From the NCBI RefSeq assembly GCF_004364335.1, contig NZ_SOCR01000006.1, positions 343,873-407,872 of the forward strand: 64,000 nt of DNA, in the 5' to 3' direction. Shown in pieces: positions 43,448 through 54,049 of this stretch; within the stretch, counting starts at the first letter, position 1; every line of letters begins with the position of its first letter. Origin of the DNA: Pseudomonas graminis (GTDB taxonomy: Bacteria; Pseudomonadota; Gammaproteobacteria; Pseudomonadales; Pseudomonadaceae). A program made the position numbers and the translations under genes. The notes beneath the pieces were generated by a model. That model saw only the letters and a program-made list of their open reading frames with translations. It was not told the origin of the DNA and searched no databases.

Positions 43448-45193
43448 ATGAAAGACACCATTCGCCAGCTGATTCAACAAGCTCTGAGCCAACTCGTCAC
43501 CGATGGCGTCTTGCCAGAAGGGCTGACGCCGGCGATTCAGGTGGAGAACGCCAAGGACAAGAAAAACGGCGACTTCGCCAGCAATATCGCCATGATGCTG
43601 GCCAAGCCCGCCGGTCTGAAACCGCGCGATCTGGCCGAGAAAATCGTCGCCGCGTTGCCCGCTGACGAGCAGATCACCCAGGTCGACATCGCCGGCCCCG
43701 GCTTCCTCAATTTCTTCCAGAATACCCAGGCTCTGGCTTCGCGCCTTGACGAAGCCCTCGCCGACGCGACCCTGTCCGTGCGCAAGAACGGCCCCGCTCA
43801 ACGGGTTGTGGTCGACCTGTCCGCACCGAATCTGGCCAAAGAGATGCACGTCGGTCATTTGCGTTCGACCATCATTGGCGACGGCGTGGCCAGCGTCCTC
43901 GAGTTCCTGGGCGACACCGTGATTCGCCAGAACCACGTCGGTGACTGGGGCACTCAGTTCGGCATGCTGCTGGCCTATCTGCAGGAAACCCCGGCGACCA
44001 GCGACGAGCTGGCTGACCTCGAAAACTTCTACCGCGCCGCCAAGGGCCGTTTCGACGAGTCCGAAGAGTTCGCCGAGCGCGCACGTGGGCTGGTGGTCAA
44101 GCTGCAAGCGGGCGACGCCGAGTGTCTGAGCCTGTGGACGCGCTTTAAAGACATCTCCCTGTCTCACTGCCAGGAAGTGTACGAACGCCTGAACGTCAAA
44201 CTCACGCCGAAGGACGTCATGGGCGAAAGCGCCTACAACGACGACCTCGCCAATGTTGTCGCCGACCTGAAAAAAGCCGGCCTGTTGGTCGAGAGCAACG
44301 GCGCGCAGTGCGTGTTCCTTGAAGAATTCAAAACCGCTGAAGGCACGCCCCTGCCGGTGATCGTGCAAAAGGCCGGTGGCGGTTATCTGTATGCCACCAC
44401 CGACCTCGCCGCCATTCGCTACCGCAGCAACGTACTGAAAGCCGACCGCTCGCTGTATTTCGTCGATCAGCGTCAGGCCCTGCACTTCCAGCAGGTCTTC
44501 GAAGTGGCGCGCCGCGCAGGCTTCGTCACCAACGGCATGCAGATGGAGCACATGGGCTTCGGCACCATGAATGGCGCCGATGGCCGTCCGTTCAAGACCC
44601 GCGATGGCGGCACGGTCAAGCTGGTCGACCTGCTCGACGAAGCCGAAGAGCGCGCCTACACACTGGTCAAAGAGAAAAACCCGGACGTCGCCGAAGACGA
44701 GTTGCGCTCGATCGCCAAGGTCGTGGGCATCAGCGCCGTGAAATACGCGGACCTGTCCAAGCATCGCGCCAGCGATTACAGCTTCAACTTCGATCAGATG
44801 CTCAGTTTCGAAGGCAACACTGCACCTTATCTGCTGTACGCCTATACCCGTGTGGCCGGCGTGTTCCGCAAGCTCGAAGAAAAGGGCGAAACCTTCGACG
44901 CGAACGAGGGCCGGATCATGCTTGACGCACCCCAGGAGCAAGACCTGGCCGCGCGTCTGGCGCAGTTTGGCGAGACCGTCAACACCGTCGCCGACAAGGG
45001 CACGCCCCATGTGCTCTGCGCCTATGTGTACGACCTCGCCGGCCTGTTCTCCAGTTTCTACGAGAACTGCCCGATCCTCGCGGCAGAAAACCCTGAACAA
45101 CAACAAAGCCGTCTGCGCCTCGCCGCCCTGACCGGTCGCACCCTCAAGCAAGGCCTGCAGTTGCTGGGTCTGGACACACTGGAGCGTATGTAA
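43448..45193 (+). CDS. argS: Arginyl-tRNA synthetase
   Basis: 581 aa class I synthetase. N-terminal Add1 tRNA-binding domain, HIGH-like motif HVGH in [13 protein letters not shown], no canonical KMSK (normal for Arg[15 protein letters not shown] takes its place), and the C-terminal anticodon-binding DALR domain. ATG 43448 is chosen, with GAAAGAGAG just upstream. A GC-rich inverted repeat ACCGCGC-ATCCA-GCGCGGT lies at 43341-43359 between priA and argS without a T-run. Confidence 0.96.
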   Translation: MKDTIRQLIQQALSQLVTDGVLPEGLTPAIQVENAKDKKNGDFASNIAMMLAKPAGLKPRDLAEKIVAALPADEQITQVDIAGPGFLNFFQNTQALASRLDEALADATLSVRKNGPAQRVVVDLSAPNLAKEMHVGHLRSTIIGDGVASVLEFLGDTVIRQNHVGDWGTQFGMLLAYLQETPATSDELADLENFYRAAKGRFDESEEFAERARGLVVKLQAGDAECLSLWTRFKDISLSHCQEVYERLNVKLTPKDVMGESAYNDDLANVVADLKKAGLLVESNGAQCVFLEEFKTAEGTPLPVIVQKAGGGYLYATTDLAAIRYRSNVLKADRSLYFVDQRQALHFQQVFEVARRAGFVTNGMQMEHMGFGTMNGADGRPFKTRDGGTVKLVDLLDEAEERAYTLVKEKNPDVAEDELRSIAKVVGISAVKYADLSKHRASDYSFNFDQMLSFEGNTAPYLLYAYTRVAGVFRKLEEKGETFDANEGRIMLDAPQEQDLAARLAQFGETVNTVADKGTPHVLCAYVYDLAGLFSSFYENCPILAAENPEQQQSRLRLAALTGRTLKQGLQLLGLDTLERM

Positions 45194-45194
45194 G

Positions 45195-45884
45195 TTGGCC
45201 GTTAAAAAGAAACCTGCTCCCAAGCGCGGCGCCAGCCGGTATCAGGCTCCCGCAAAGACGCCGATTCCGGGCTGGGTGTGGATGGCGATCGGCCTGACCG
45301 TCGGCGCGTTCGTTGTTTTCCTGATGAAGCTAGAACCCGGCAGTGGCGACGACATCAAGCGCGTGAAGGCCGACGCCAAGGCCGCGAAGATTGCCGAAGC
45401 GAACAAGACGCCGCCAAGCCCGACCGCACCGGTGAAGCCGAAGTACGACTTCTACACGCTGTTGCCTGAGTCGGAAGTCATCGTGCCCAACGAAGCGGTG
45501 CCGGAGAAGACGCCTCCGGTCGTTGCCCCAAGCACGCCGGTTACGCCTGAAGTGGCCGCGAAGATCGACACTGCTCGCGCCCAGGCGGCACTCAGCGGCC
45601 TGACGCCACCGCCAGCGCCTCCGGTAACCAAGCCGGCGGCGGTGACGACGTTCTTCCTGCAAGCGGGCTCGTTCCGCAAACAGGCCGACGCCGAGAAAGT
45701 GCGCGCGCAGATCATTCTGCTGGGGCAAACGTCGACGGTGGAGTCGGGCACGGTGAAGGACGAAACCTGGTATCGCGTACTGGTAGGCCCGTTCAGCAAC
45801 CGCGAACAGCTGACAACGGCGCAGAAGCAACTGGCGGGCGGTGGCTTCAGCAACCTGCTGCTGCAACAGCGCCAGGCTCGCTAG
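45195..45884 (+). CDS. FtsN-like SPOR-domain protein
   Basis: 229 aa. Basic cytoplasmic head (KKKPAPKRGASRYQ), one membrane helix (about 26-44), a Pro/Ala/Lys-rich periplasmic linker and a C-terminal SPOR domain (about 147-226) that binds septal glycan strands. Architecture matches FtsN, the late divisome activator. TTG start one base after the argS stop, so it is co-transcribed. Position matches PA5052. Confidence 0.85.
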   Translation: MAVKKKPAPKRGASRYQAPAKTPIPGWVWMAIGLTVGAFVVFLMKLEPGSGDDIKRVKADAKAAKIAEANKTPPSPTAPVKPKYDFYTLLPESEVIVPNEAVPEKTPPVVAPSTPVTPEVAAKIDTARAQAALSGLTPPPAPPVTKPAAVTTFFLQAGSFRKQADAEKVRAQIILLGQTSTVESGTVKDETWYRVLVGPFSNREQLTTAQKQLAGGGFSNLLLQQRQAR

Positions 45885-45958
45885 GGCACCGCAACCCAAT
45901 GCTGATCGGCATCCGCACAGCCAACTGATCGTTCCCGCTTCACGCGGGTACGATCAAC

Positions 45959-46047
45959 TGTAGGAGCGCGCTTGCCCGCGAATGCGGTGGATCAGCAACC
46001 GATCCATTGCCTGACACACCGCCATCGCGGGCAAGCCCGCTCCTACA
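45959..46047. repeat. REP doublet (GCGCGCTTGCCCGCGA type)
   Basis: TGTAGGAGCGCGCTTGCCC at 45959 with inverted copy TCGCGGGCAAGCCCGCTCC at 46025-46047; one base of the second copy differs in the stem. Confidence 0.85.
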
Positions 46048-46120
46048 AGGGGCGAGACAACCGCAACTTCAGGGAAGATACCCACCAAAGTCACCATTCA
46101 TCTCTCAACCCGCTCAACGG

Positions 46121-46147
46121 TTGAAAAACCCGCCCCCACCCCCATAT
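46121..46147 (+). promoter_or_regulatory. Sigma-32 heat-shock promoter of hslVU
   Basis: TTGAAA (46121-46126), a 13-bp spacer, and CCCCATAT (46140-46147) match the RpoH consensus closely. The start codon of hslV is 48 bp downstream. Confidence 0.85.
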
Positions 46148-46194
46148 GAGTTTCCATCAGGGCATTTTCGCCCCGCAGCGTGGAGACTCTCCCC

Positions 46195-46725
46195 TTGACC
46201 ACCATCGTTTCAGTGCGCCGCCAAGGCAAAGTCGTCATGGCCGGTGACGGCCAGGTTTCCCTGGGCAATACCGTCATGAAAGGCAACGCCAAGAAAGTCC
46301 GGCGCCTTTACCACGGCCAGGTCATCGCCGGCTTCGCAGGCGCCACCGCTGACGCCTTCACCCTGTTCGAGCGCTTCGAAGCCCAGCTGGAAAAACACCA
46401 GGGTCACCTCATTCGCGCCGCCGTAGAGCTGGCAAAAGAATGGCGTACCGACCGCTCTTTGAGCCGCCTTGAAGCCATGCTGGCCGTTGCCAACAAAGAC
46501 GCTTCGCTGATCATTACCGGTAACGGCGACGTCGTTGAGCCTGAAGACGGCCTCATCGCCATGGGTTCCGGCGGCGCCTTTGCCCAGGCTGCGGCCCGCG
46601 CACTGCTGCTGAAGACCGAACTCTCTGCCCGTGAAATCGCCGAAACCGCCCTGCACATCGCCGGCGACATCTGCGTCTTCACCAACCACAACATCACCAT
46701 TGAGGAGCAGGACCTCGCCGAGTAA
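46195..46725 (+). CDS. hslV: ATP-dependent protease subunit HslV
   Basis: 176 aa peptidase forming two hexamer rings with HslU caps. TTG 46195 is chosen (GGAG 9 bp upstream), giving M-TTIVSVRR, so that removal of Met exposes catalytic Thr1. The in-frame GTG at 46180 would mask this Thr. Family motifs [14 protein letters not shown] and [14 protein letters not shown] are present. Operon with hslU, 69 bp apart, behind a sigma-32 promoter. Confidence 0.96.
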   Translation: MTTIVSVRRQGKVVMAGDGQVSLGNTVMKGNAKKVRRLYHGQVIAGFAGATADAFTLFERFEAQLEKHQGHLIRAAVELAKEWRTDRSLSRLEAMLAVANKDASLIITGNGDVVEPEDGLIAMGSGGAFAQAAARALLLKTELSAREIAETALHIAGDICVFTNHNITIEEQDLAE

Positions 46726-46794
46726 GCCTCGGGCGCTGGCCGCCGTTCATCGCGGCCTGCCCGACCTGCATTCTGCCGAGGACCGTTGAAAACC

Positions 46795-48132
46795 ATGTCC
46801 ATGACTCCCCGTGAAATCGTCCACGAACTCAATCGCCATATCATCGGCCAGGACGATGCCAAACGCGCCGTCGCTATCGCGCTGCGTAACCGCTGGCGCC
46901 GGATGCAGCTGCCTGAAGAGCTGCGCGTCGAAGTCACCCCCAAGAACATTCTGATGATCGGCCCGACCGGCGTCGGCAAGACCGAAATCGCCCGTCGTCT
47001 GGCCAAGCTCGCCAACGCGCCGTTCATCAAGGTTGAAGCGACCAAGTTCACCGAAGTCGGCTATGTGGGCCGCGACGTCGAGTCGATTATCCGTGATCTG
47101 GCCGACGCGGCAATGAAGCTGCTGCGCGAACAGGAAATCACCAAGGTTCGCCACCGCGCCGAAGACGCCGCCGAAGACCGCATTCTCGACGCCCTGCTGC
47201 CACCGGCACGGGCGGGCTTCAACGAAGACGCGACGTCGGGCAGCGATTCCAACACCCGTCAGCTGTTCCGCAAGCGCCTGCGCGAAGGTCAGCTGGACGA
47301 CAAGGAAATCGAGATCGAAGTCGCTGAAATGGGCGGCGTCGATATTTCCGCGCCGCCGGGCATGGAAGAGATGACCAACCAGCTGCAGAGCCTGTTTGCC
47401 AACATGGGCAAGGGCAAGAAGAAGAGCCGCAAGCTGAAAGTCAAAGACGCGCTGAAGATGGTTCGCGATGAAGAAGCGGGCCGTCTGGTGAACGACGAAG
47501 AACTGAAAGCCAAGGCGCTGGAAGCGGTTGAGCAGCACGGCATCGTGTTCATCGACGAGATCGATAAAGTGGCCAAGCGCGGTAACGTTGGCGGCGCCGA
47601 TGTGTCCCGCGAAGGCGTGCAGCGCGACCTGCTGCCACTGATCGAAGGCTGCACGGTTAACACCAAGCTGGGCATGGTCAAGACCGATCACATTCTGTTC
47701 ATCGCGTCAGGTGCGTTCCACTTGAGCAAGCCGAGCGATCTGGTGCCGGAGCTGCAGGGTCGTCTGCCGATTCGCGTCGAGCTGAAAGCGCTGAGCCCGC
47801 AGGATTTCGAACGCATCCTGACCGAGCCCCATGCGTCGCTGACCGAGCAATACCGCGAGCTGTTGAAGACCGAAGGCCTGAACATCGCGTTTCTGCCGGA
47901 CGGCATCAAGCGTCTGGCCGAGATCGCCTGGCAGGTCAACGAGAAGACCGAGAACATCGGTGCGCGTCGCCTGCACACGCTGCTTGAGCGGTTGCTGGAA
48001 GAGGTGTCTTTCAGTGCCGGTGACCTGGCGGGTGCGCAGGACGGCGGGACGATTCAGATCGACGCTGAATACGTGAACAGTCACCTGGGTGAGCTGGCGG
48101 AAGACGAAGATCTGTCGCGTTATATCCTCTAA
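46795..48132 (+). CDS. hslU: HslU unfoldase ATPase
   Basis: 445 aa AAA+ unfoldase feeding HslV. Walker A GPTGVGKT at 56-63, the GYVGRDV pore loop, Walker [10 protein letters not shown], sensor motifs and the C-terminal [10 protein letters not shown] tail that inserts into HslV. ATG 46795 is chosen (GAGGA 12 bp upstream); a TTG at 46786 is too close to it. The inserted I domain (about 110-240) is present. Confidence 0.97.
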   Translation: MSMTPREIVHELNRHIIGQDDAKRAVAIALRNRWRRMQLPEELRVEVTPKNILMIGPTGVGKTEIARRLAKLANAPFIKVEATKFTEVGYVGRDVESIIRDLADAAMKLLREQEITKVRHRAEDAAEDRILDALLPPARAGFNEDATSGSDSNTRQLFRKRLREGQLDDKEIEIEVAEMGGVDISAPPGMEEMTNQLQSLFANMGKGKKKSRKLKVKDALKMVRDEEAGRLVNDEELKAKALEAVEQHGIVFIDEIDKVAKRGNVGGADVSREGVQRDLLPLIEGCTVNTKLGMVKTDHILFIASGAFHLSKPSDLVPELQGRLPIRVELKALSPQDFERILTEPHASLTEQYRELLKTEGLNIAFLPDGIKRLAEIAWQVNEKTENIGARRLHTLLERLLEEVSFSAGDLAGAQDGGTIQIDAEYVNSHLGELAEDEDLSRYIL

Positions 48133-48149
48133 CGCGCTGCACCACGATT

Positions 48150-48237
48150 TGTAGGAGCCGGCTTGCTGGCGAAGGCAACCTGTCAGGCGATCATCTGCGT
48201 CTGATACACCGCATTCGCCAGCAATCCGGCTCCTACA
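48150..48237. repeat. REP doublet (CCGGCTTGCTGGCGAA type)
   Basis: TGTAGGAGCCGGCTTGCTGG at 48150 and inverted ATTCGCCAGCAATCCGGCTC at 48213-48237, between hslU and the DUF971 gene. Confidence 0.85.
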
Positions 48238-48346
48238 GGTCTTTCGGCGTATGGATATCCGTTGCGGCGACAGGCTGTCTGCCTTGCTGCAACATCGCGG
48301 CTCGCTACAGACCTTCCTGCAACCACCGGTCCAAGGCCTTACCCCA

Positions 48347-48724
48347 ATGTCGAGAATCCCCACTGCTGTCCAGCTGCACAAAGCGTCCAAAGTCCTGAGC
48401 CTGAAATACGGCGCGGATGAGGAATACCGCCTGCCGGCGGAATTTCTGCGGGTGCACTCGCCTTCGGCGGAGGTGCAGGGCCATGGCAATCCGATTCTGC
48501 AATTCGGCAAGCTGGGCGTCGGGCTCACCAAGGTGGAGCCCGCCGGCCAGTACGCGTTGAAGCTGACCTTCGACGACGGTCATGACAGCGGGTTATTTAC
48601 CTGGGAATACCTGGAGCAACTGGCGCAACGCCAGGCGCAACTGTGGGATGAGTATCTGGCCGAGCTCAAGGCCGCCGGCAAATCCCGCGACCCTTCCGAG
48701 CAGGTCATCAAGCTGATGCTCTGA
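48347..48724 (+). CDS. DUF971-domain protein
   Basis: 125 aa. Single DUF971 fold: VLSLKYGADEEYRLPAEFLR, HDSGLFTWEYLEQLAQRQ. The fold also occurs at the N-terminus of gamma-butyrobetaine hydroxylase and in Fe-S-linked proteins, but the function of the stand-alone form is unknown. ATG 48347 chosen by family N-terminus; an upstream ATG at 48251 would add 32 residues overlapping the REP region. It is the neighbour of hslU in Pseudomonas (PA5055 position). Confidence 0.88.
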   Translation: MSRIPTAVQLHKASKVLSLKYGADEEYRLPAEFLRVHSPSAEVQGHGNPILQFGKLGVGLTKVEPAGQYALKLTFDDGHDSGLFTWEYLEQLAQRQAQLWDEYLAELKAAGKSRDPSEQVIKLML

Positions 48725-48759
48725 TACCCACGGATGCCCCCGACCGCCACTTCCAATCC

Positions 48760-48846
48760 GTAGGAGCCGGCTTTCTGGCGAACCGGTATACCTGACGAAG
48801 CGAAGCTGACTGACAAAGCGCATTCGCCAGCAAGCCGGCTCCTACA
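48760..48846. repeat. REP doublet (CCGGCTTGCTGGCGAA type)
   Basis: GTAGGAGCCGGCTTTCTGG at 48760 with inverted CATTCGCCAGCAAGCCGGC at 48821-48846. It lies where the PHA gene cluster sits in many pseudomonads. Confidence 0.85.
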
Positions 48847-48919
48847 TATTTGCGCACCGCCAGACGTCATTGCGGCGGCAGATGCGCCGTGAAGTTAGGG
48901 GATCTATGCTTGCGGCCCC

Positions 48920-49198
48920 TCAGGCGGTCAGCACTTTGTCCAGCTGCCGCTCAACTTCCGATTGAATCGAACCGCTCATGGCCGAGAGGAAGAAGTTAAG
49001 GTCGATGTTGACCCGCACCCATTCATCTTCGACTGCGACCGTGCCTTTTGCGCCCTTGCCTTCCAGGGCCACGGTGTCGCCTGTCCACTCGTGCTCGATG
49101 CCGTATTTGTCGGACAGCTTCTGCAGCATGATCTCAGCCTTCTCGCGGGCCTTTTCCTTTCCCAGCGTGTGCTGGCGTTCCACGGTGATTCTGGCCAC
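48920..49198 (-). CDS. PHA-granule-region family protein
   Basis: 92 aa (PHA_gran_rgn family). KAREKAEIMLQKLSDKYGIE and VRVNIDLNFFLSAMSGSIQ are its conserved parts. The family was named because its gene follows the medium-chain PHA cluster. GTG start with GGAG 7 bp upstream. Here it lies directly beside the DUF971 gene, with no phaC, phaZ, phaD, phaF or phaI between. Divergent from ubiE. Confidence 0.85.
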   Translation of the reverse strand: MARITVERQHTLGKEKAREKAEIMLQKLSDKYGIEHEWTGDTVALEGKGAKGTVAVEDEWVRVNIDLNFFLSAMSGSIQSEVERQLDKVLTA

Positions 49199-49339
49199 TG
49201 ACGGGCTCCTGCTTCGGCTTAAATCGTCGGCGCACTATACCAGCGGCCCGGACCGAAGAAACTGTTGGCCGTGCGCCTTGTCAAGACAAAGCCAGCCCCG
49301 ACGATTAGAATGGCGCCACTTTATTCCGGTGACAGCGAT

Positions 49340-50110
49340 ATGAATGATCCGCGCAAAGGCAGCGATGCCGAACCCATCACCCACTTCGGTTACAAAAACG
49401 TACCGGAAAGCCAGAAGGCCGAGAAAGTCGCCGAGGTGTTTCACTCCGTCGCGGCCAAATATGACCTGATGAACGACGTCCTGTCCGGCGGCATGCATCG
49501 CCTCTGGAAGCGCTTCACCATCGAACTGTCCGGCGTTCGCAGCGGCAACCGCGTGCTCGACATTGCGGGTGGCACCGGTGATCTGGCGAAGAAGTTTTCC
49601 CATCTTGTCGGCCCGACCGGCGAAGTCGTACTGGCCGACATCAACGCGTCGATGCTCAAGGTCGGCCGTGACCGCCTGCTCGATCGCGGCGTGGCCGGCA
49701 ACATCAAGTTCGTCCAGGCCGACGCTGAAAAGCTGCCGTTCCCTGACAACTACTTTGACTGCGTGACCATCGCCTTCGGCCTGCGCAACGTGACGCACAA
49801 GGAAGACGCGATCCGCTCCATGCTGCGCGTGCTCAAGCCGGGTGGTCGTTTGCTGGTACTGGAATTCTCCAAGCCCACCAGCAAAGTCATGTCCAAGATC
49901 TACGACGCCTACTCGTTCGCCTTCATGCCGCTGGCCGGCAAGCTGATCACCAACGATTCGGAAAGCTACCGCTATCTGGCGGAGTCGATCCGCATGCACC
50001 CCGATCAGGAAACCCTGAAGTCAATGATGGTCCAGGCCGGTTTTGACCGCGTGACCTACCACAACATGACCTCCGGTATCGTTGCGCTGCATCGGGGCAT
50101 CAAACCCTGA
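49340..50110 (+). CDS. ubiE: Ubiquinone/menaquinone C-methyltransferase UbiE
   Basis: 256 aa SAM-dependent methyltransferase of ubiquinone synthesis. SAM motif [15 protein letters not shown] and the family signatures [17 protein letters not shown] and [16 protein letters not shown] are intact. ATG 49340 chosen by family length; upstream Met at 49310 is possible. First gene of ubiE-ubiJ-ubiB, each overlapping the next. Confidence 0.96.
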   Translation: MNDPRKGSDAEPITHFGYKNVPESQKAEKVAEVFHSVAAKYDLMNDVLSGGMHRLWKRFTIELSGVRSGNRVLDIAGGTGDLAKKFSHLVGPTGEVVLADINASMLKVGRDRLLDRGVAGNIKFVQADAEKLPFPDNYFDCVTIAFGLRNVTHKEDAIRSMLRVLKPGGRLLVLEFSKPTSKVMSKIYDAYSFAFMPLAGKLITNDSESYRYLAESIRMHPDQETLKSMMVQAGFDRVTYHNMTSGIVALHRGIKP

Positions 50111-50733
50111 TGCTGATCAACGGCTTGCTCGCCAGTGCCGAACACGGCATCAACCGCGTGCTGCGCATGGACAGCACCGCCTTGCCGCGCCTTGACCGGC
50201 TGAGCGGCAAGGTTATTGCGATTGAATGCACCCGCCCGGCATTTCATCTGCACGTACTGCCCAGTGACGACGGCCTGATGCTGGCGGCGAACTGGGAAGG
50301 CGGCGCTGACGTGACCTTGCGCGCACCCACTGCGAGCCTGATGCGCCTGGCGATGAGCAAAGACAAAAACGCCGTGCTGCACAGCCGGGAAGTCGAGCTG
50401 GACGGCGAAAGCGCCGTGCTGCTTGAGCTGGTGGGCGTGCTGCAGGATCTCGACCTCGATTGGGAATACGAGCTGCAACGCTGGCTCGGTCCCGTCGCCG
50501 CGCCCCTGATCGGTGGGCACCTGCGCAATAGCGCGCGCTGGACCCGCGACAGCGCGGCCAGCCTCAGCCACAACATGGCCGAATACCTGGCCGAAGAATC
50601 CCGCTCGCTGGTCGGCAAACGCGAGGCCGAAGCCCGCTTCGCCGAACTGGATCAGACCAAACAAGACCTGGAACGCCTCGAAGCCCGCTTCGAGCGTCTG
50701 GCCCACTCCCTCAAATCCAGCGATAACGCATGA
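50110..50733 (+). CDS. ubiJ: Ubiquinone biosynthesis accessory factor UbiJ
   Basis: 207 aa. N-terminal SCP2 lipid-binding domain (about 1-115) and a C-terminal coiled coil ([20 protein letters not shown]). UbiJ with UbiK holds the hydrophobic quinone intermediates in the Ubi complex. It starts within the ubiE stop (TGATG) and overlaps ubiB by 4 bp (ATGA). Confidence 0.93.
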   Translation: MLINGLLASAEHGINRVLRMDSTALPRLDRLSGKVIAIECTRPAFHLHVLPSDDGLMLAANWEGGADVTLRAPTASLMRLAMSKDKNAVLHSREVELDGESAVLLELVGVLQDLDLDWEYELQRWLGPVAAPLIGGHLRNSARWTRDSAASLSHNMAEYLAEESRSLVGKREAEARFAELDQTKQDLERLEARFERLAHSLKSSDNA

Positions 50734-52349
50734 GCCTGCTTGCCGTCCGCCGCCTGTTTCGCATCCAGCGTGTCGTAATCCGTTACCGCCTCGATGATCT
50801 GTTGTTCGCCCTGCCCCTGCCGTGGTGGCTGCTGGCCGTGCGCTTCGTGCTGCCATGGCGCTGGCTGCCGCGGCGCAAGAACGAATTGAGCCGTGGCGCG
50901 CGCCTGCGTCTGGCGTTGCAGGACCTGGGGCCGATTTTCATCAAGTTCGGGCAGTTGCTGTCCACCCGCCGCGACCTGCTGCCTGAGGACGTCGCCGACG
51001 AGCTGATGATGCTGCAGGACCGCGTGCCGCCGTTCGACTCCGCCAAGGCCGTTGCGCTGATCGAATCGCAGTTGGGCGCGAAGATCAGCGAAGTCTTCAG
51101 CCGTTTCGACGTCACCCCGCTCGCCTCCGCGTCTGTCGCTCAAGTTCACGCCGCGCGCCTGAAGACTGGCGAAGAAGTGGTGGTGAAGGTCGTGCGGCCG
51201 GGCTTGAAGCCGATCATTGGTTCTGATCTTGCGTGGCTGTTCATTCTGGCGAAGATTGCCGAGCGGGTTTCCGCAGACGCGCGACTGCTGCATCCGGTGG
51301 ACGTGGTCGCCGATTACGAAAAAACCATTTACGACGAACTCGACCTGTTGCGCGAGGCGGCCAACTCCAGCCAGCTGCGCCGCAACTTCGAGGGCTCGAC
51401 CATGCTTTACGTGCCGCAGGTCTATTGGGACTGGTGCCGGCCAAAGGTGTTGGTCATGGAGCGCATCTACGGCGTGCAAGTGACCGATCTGGCGACCCTC
51501 GCCGATCAGCGCACCGACATGAAGAAGCTGGCCGAGCGCGGCGTCGAGCTGTTCTTCACCCAGGTCTTCCGTGACAGTTTTTTCCACGCCGACATGCACC
51601 CGGGCAACATTTTCGTGAGCACGGTCACGCCGTGGGATCCGCAGTACATCGCTATCGACTGCGGCATCGTCGGCAGCCTGACCCCTGAGGATCAGGACTA
51701 TCTGGCGCGCAACCTGTTTGCTTTCTTCAAACGCGACTACCGCCGTGTTGCACAGCTACACATCGACTCGGGCTGGGTGCCGGCCGAGACCAAGTTGAAT
51801 GAATTCGAAGCGGCCATTCGTACCGTGTGCGAACCGATTTTCGAGAAGCCGCTGAAGGACATTTCTTTCGGACAGGTGCTGATGCGCCTATTCCAGACCG
51901 CTCGCCGCTTCAACATGGAAGTGCAGCCGCAACTGGTGCTGCTGCAAAAAACGCTGCTCAACATCGAGGGCCTCGGCCGTCAGCTGTACCCGGAGCTGGA
52001 TCTCTGGGCGACCGCGCAGCCGTTCCTCGAACGCTGGATGCGTGAACGCGTCAGCCCGAAAACCCTGCTGGGCAACCTGCAATCCCAGGTCGAACAGATT
52101 CCGCATCTGGCCAACATGACCCGGGATCTGCTCGAGCGTCTGTCGCAGCCCCATCGTCACGATCCACCCCCGCCCTATCGGCGTGATGGCGATCATTGGG
52201 CCCTTCGCTTGCTCGGCGCTGGCCTGCTGGCCGGCGGCGTATTGTTGGCGATCACCCATACCCAGACCGGCGCAGCGCTGAACACGCTGAGTGCCTGGCC
52301 TGCCTTGCTGATGCTGGCGGCAGGCGTCTATCTGGTCGTTCGCCGATAG
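50730..52349 (+). CDS. ubiB: Ubiquinone biosynthesis protein UbiB
   Basis: 539 aa ABC1/ADCK-type atypical kinase. KxGQ motif in [16 protein letters not shown], Ala-rich loop [12 protein letters not shown] in place of the Gly-rich loop, catalytic [11 protein letters not shown] and IDCGIVG metal site, and two C-terminal membrane helices (about 490-538). Inner-membrane anchored; its ATPase activity supports ubiquinone synthesis. Confidence 0.95.
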   Translation: MSLLAVRRLFRIQRVVIRYRLDDLLFALPLPWWLLAVRFVLPWRWLPRRKNELSRGARLRLALQDLGPIFIKFGQLLSTRRDLLPEDVADELMMLQDRVPPFDSAKAVALIESQLGAKISEVFSRFDVTPLASASVAQVHAARLKTGEEVVVKVVRPGLKPIIGSDLAWLFILAKIAERVSADARLLHPVDVVADYEKTIYDELDLLREAANSSQLRRNFEGSTMLYVPQVYWDWCRPKVLVMERIYGVQVTDLATLADQRTDMKKLAERGVELFFTQVFRDSFFHADMHPGNIFVSTVTPWDPQYIAIDCGIVGSLTPEDQDYLARNLFAFFKRDYRRVAQLHIDSGWVPAETKLNEFEAAIRTVCEPIFEKPLKDISFGQVLMRLFQTARRFNMEVQPQLVLLQKTLLNIEGLGRQLYPELDLWATAQPFLERWMRERVSPKTLLGNLQSQVEQIPHLANMTRDLLERLSQPHRHDPPPPYRRDGDHWALRLLGAGLLAGGVLLAITHTQTGAALNTLSAWPALLMLAAGVYLVVRR

Positions 52350-52405
52350 CCATCGGCGCGAGCCGCTGGCACACTAACCCTCCCCTGGAGCGGCCGGAGC
52401 CGATG

Positions 52406-52798
52406 ATGAAAGACTGGCTGGACGAGATTAAGTGGGACAAGGACGGTCTGGTGCCCGCCATCGCGCAGGACCACAAGACCGGTCGCGTGCTGATGATGGC
52501 CTGGATGAACCGCGAAGCCTTGAGCCTGACTGCCAGCGAACAGCGCGCTATCTATTGGTCACGTTCGCGTGGCAAGTTGTGGCGTAAAGGCGAAGAATCG
52601 GGCCACGTGCAGAAGGTTCATGAACTGCGCCTGGACTGTGATGCCGACGTCATTATCCTGATGGTCGAGCAAATCGGCGGCATCGCTTGCCATACCGGCC
52701 GCGAGAGCTGCTTCTACCGCGTCTATGACGCCGCTGGCTGGAAGACTGTGGACCCGGTGCTCAAAGACCCGGACGCCATTTACCAAGCAGGACACTGA
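52406..52798 (+). CDS. hisI: Phosphoribosyl-AMP cyclohydrolase
   Basis: 130 aa. Third step of histidine synthesis. [14 protein letters not shown], the zinc/Mg site [12 protein letters not shown], and [10 protein letters not shown] are conserved. The second of two adjacent ATGs (52406) has GGAG 6 bp upstream and fits the family. Separate from hisE, as usual in Pseudomonas, and 3 bp before it. Confidence 0.95.
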   Translation: MKDWLDEIKWDKDGLVPAIAQDHKTGRVLMMAWMNREALSLTASEQRAIYWSRSRGKLWRKGEESGHVQKVHELRLDCDADVIILMVEQIGGIACHTGRESCFYRVYDAAGWKTVDPVLKDPDAIYQAGH

Positions 52799-52800
52799 AC

Positions 52801-53133
52801 ATGACTGATACCTTGTCACGCCTTGCCGAGGTGCTTGAATCACGCAAAGGCGCGGCTGCCGACTCCTCTTACGTCGCCAGCCTTTATCACAAGGGACTGA
52901 ACAAGATTCTGGAGAAGGTCGGCGAAGAGTCGGTCGAAACCATAATCGCTGCCAAGGACGCTGCCATCAGCGGTGACTGCAGTGATGTCATCTACGAAAC
53001 CGCCGATTTGTGGTTCCACAGCATGGTGATGCTTGCCCAACTGGGCCAACACCCGCACGCCGTGCTCGATGAGCTGGACCGCCGTTTCGGCCTGTCCGGC
53101 CACGCCGAGAAAGCATCCCGCCCGGCGGAATAA
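52801..53133 (+). CDS. hisE: Phosphoribosyl-ATP pyrophosphatase
   Basis: 110 aa all-helical MazG-like enzyme, second step of histidine synthesis. [15 protein letters not shown] and [14 protein letters not shown] carry the metal-binding acidic residues. It directly follows hisI and precedes tatA by 42 bp. Confidence 0.96.
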   Translation: MTDTLSRLAEVLESRKGAAADSSYVASLYHKGLNKILEKVGEESVETIIAAKDAAISGDCSDVIYETADLWFHSMVMLAQLGQHPHAVLDELDRRFGLSGHAEKASRPAE

Positions 53134-53175
53134 ACACCTGGGCTGCAGCCCGAAATTTCTTGTGAGGAACGCGTC

Positions 53176-53460
53176 ATGGGCATTTTTGACTGGAAACACT
53201 GGATCGTCATTCTTGTGGTTGTCGTGCTGGTGTTCGGCACCAAGAAACTCAAGAACCTGGGCACTGACGTGGGTGAGTCGATCAAGGGCTTTCGCAAGGC
53301 CATGAATGACGACGACAAGCATCCGGAAGAGCCAACGGTTCAACCGCCGGTTCAGCCACAGCCGACTGCGCAGCCTGTGCCTCCGACTCAGCCGCTGCAC
53401 CAGCCGCACACCATCGACGCTCAGGCACAACGAGTCGAAGACCCCCTCCGCAAAGACTAG
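53176..53460 (+). CDS. tatA: Sec-independent translocase TatA
   Basis: 94 aa. Short N-terminal membrane helix ([17 protein letters not shown]), the FGTKKL hinge, an amphipathic helix to about residue 42, and a long Pro/Gln-rich cytoplasmic tail. It forms the pore of the twin-arginine pathway for folded proteins. First gene of tatABC, with a strong GTGAGGAA site upstream. Confidence 0.95.
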   Translation: MGIFDWKHWIVILVVVVLVFGTKKLKNLGTDVGESIKGFRKAMNDDDKHPEEPTVQPPVQPQPTAQPVPPTQPLHQPHTIDAQAQRVEDPLRKD

Positions 53461-53470
53461 GTCGTGACGC

Positions 53471-54049
53471 ATGTTTGGTATCAGCTTTTCTGAACTGCTG
53501 CTGGTCGGCCTCGTTGCCCTGCTGGTGCTGGGCCCCGAGCGTCTGCCGGGCGCAGCACGGACGGCCGGGCTCTGGATCGGCCGCCTGAAACGCAGCTTCA
53601 ATGCGATCAAACAGGAAGTTGAGCGCGAAATCGGCGCTGACGAGATTCGGCGTCAGTTGCACAACGAGCACATTCTTTCGCTGGAAGAAGAGGCTCGCAA
53701 GATCATGCAGCCTCAGCAACCGCCTGCTGCGCCTGTCGCCCCGGTGGCCCCGGTAACTGTTGCGCCGGCGCCGGCCGAACCTGCTGCCGAGACGCCGGCT
53801 TCACCGGCTCCGGCCTCCACGGCACCGGTTATCGGTGCGGCTGCTCCCGTACAGAGCGCCGACATTGGCCCGGCCGCCCCGGCCGAAAGCGCGTCGGTCA
53901 CGCCGCCGCCCGTCCATGGAGAGCCTAAGGCCTCTGCGGACTCGCCTGCCGGGCCAGGATCTGCACCCGCGCCCGTGATCACCCCCGCAACAGCGGTGCA
54001 AAGCGCGCCTTCTGCCAACGATTCGTCACTGCCACCACGAGCCCCATGA
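53471..54049 (+). CDS. tatB: Sec-independent translocase TatB
   Basis: 192 aa. N-terminal helix [22 protein letters not shown] typical of TatB, then a long amphipathic helix to about residue 75, and a tail of about 110 residues made mostly of Pro, Ala, Ser and Val. The tail makes it longer than most TatB proteins. With TatC it binds twin-arginine signal peptides. Overlaps tatC by 4 bp. Confidence 0.94.
   Translation: MFGISFSELLLVGLVALLVLGPERLPGAARTAGLWIGRLKRSFNAIKQEVEREIGADEIRRQLHNEHILSLEEEARKIMQPQQPPAAPVAPVAPVTVAPAPAEPAAETPASPAPASTAPVIGAAAPVQSADIGPAAPAESASVTPPPVHGEPKASADSPAGPGSAPAPVITPATAVQSAPSANDSSLPPRAP

Larger units (their letters stand above)
45885..46194. other. Intergenic region before hslV
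   Basis: 310 bp. It holds a REP doublet on the left, then the hslVU heat-shock promoter and its leader of about 40 bases. Nothing else stands out. Confidence 0.6.

Noticed and set aside
43331..45223. Long minus-strand open frame opposite argS
   Set aside because: Antisense to a full-length arginyl-tRNA synthetase gene; no recognised domain.
52196..52405. N-terminal extension of hisI
   Set aside because: The upstream part overlaps ubiB, is Arg/Pro-rich without family similarity, and the ATG at 52406 has a good ribosome site.
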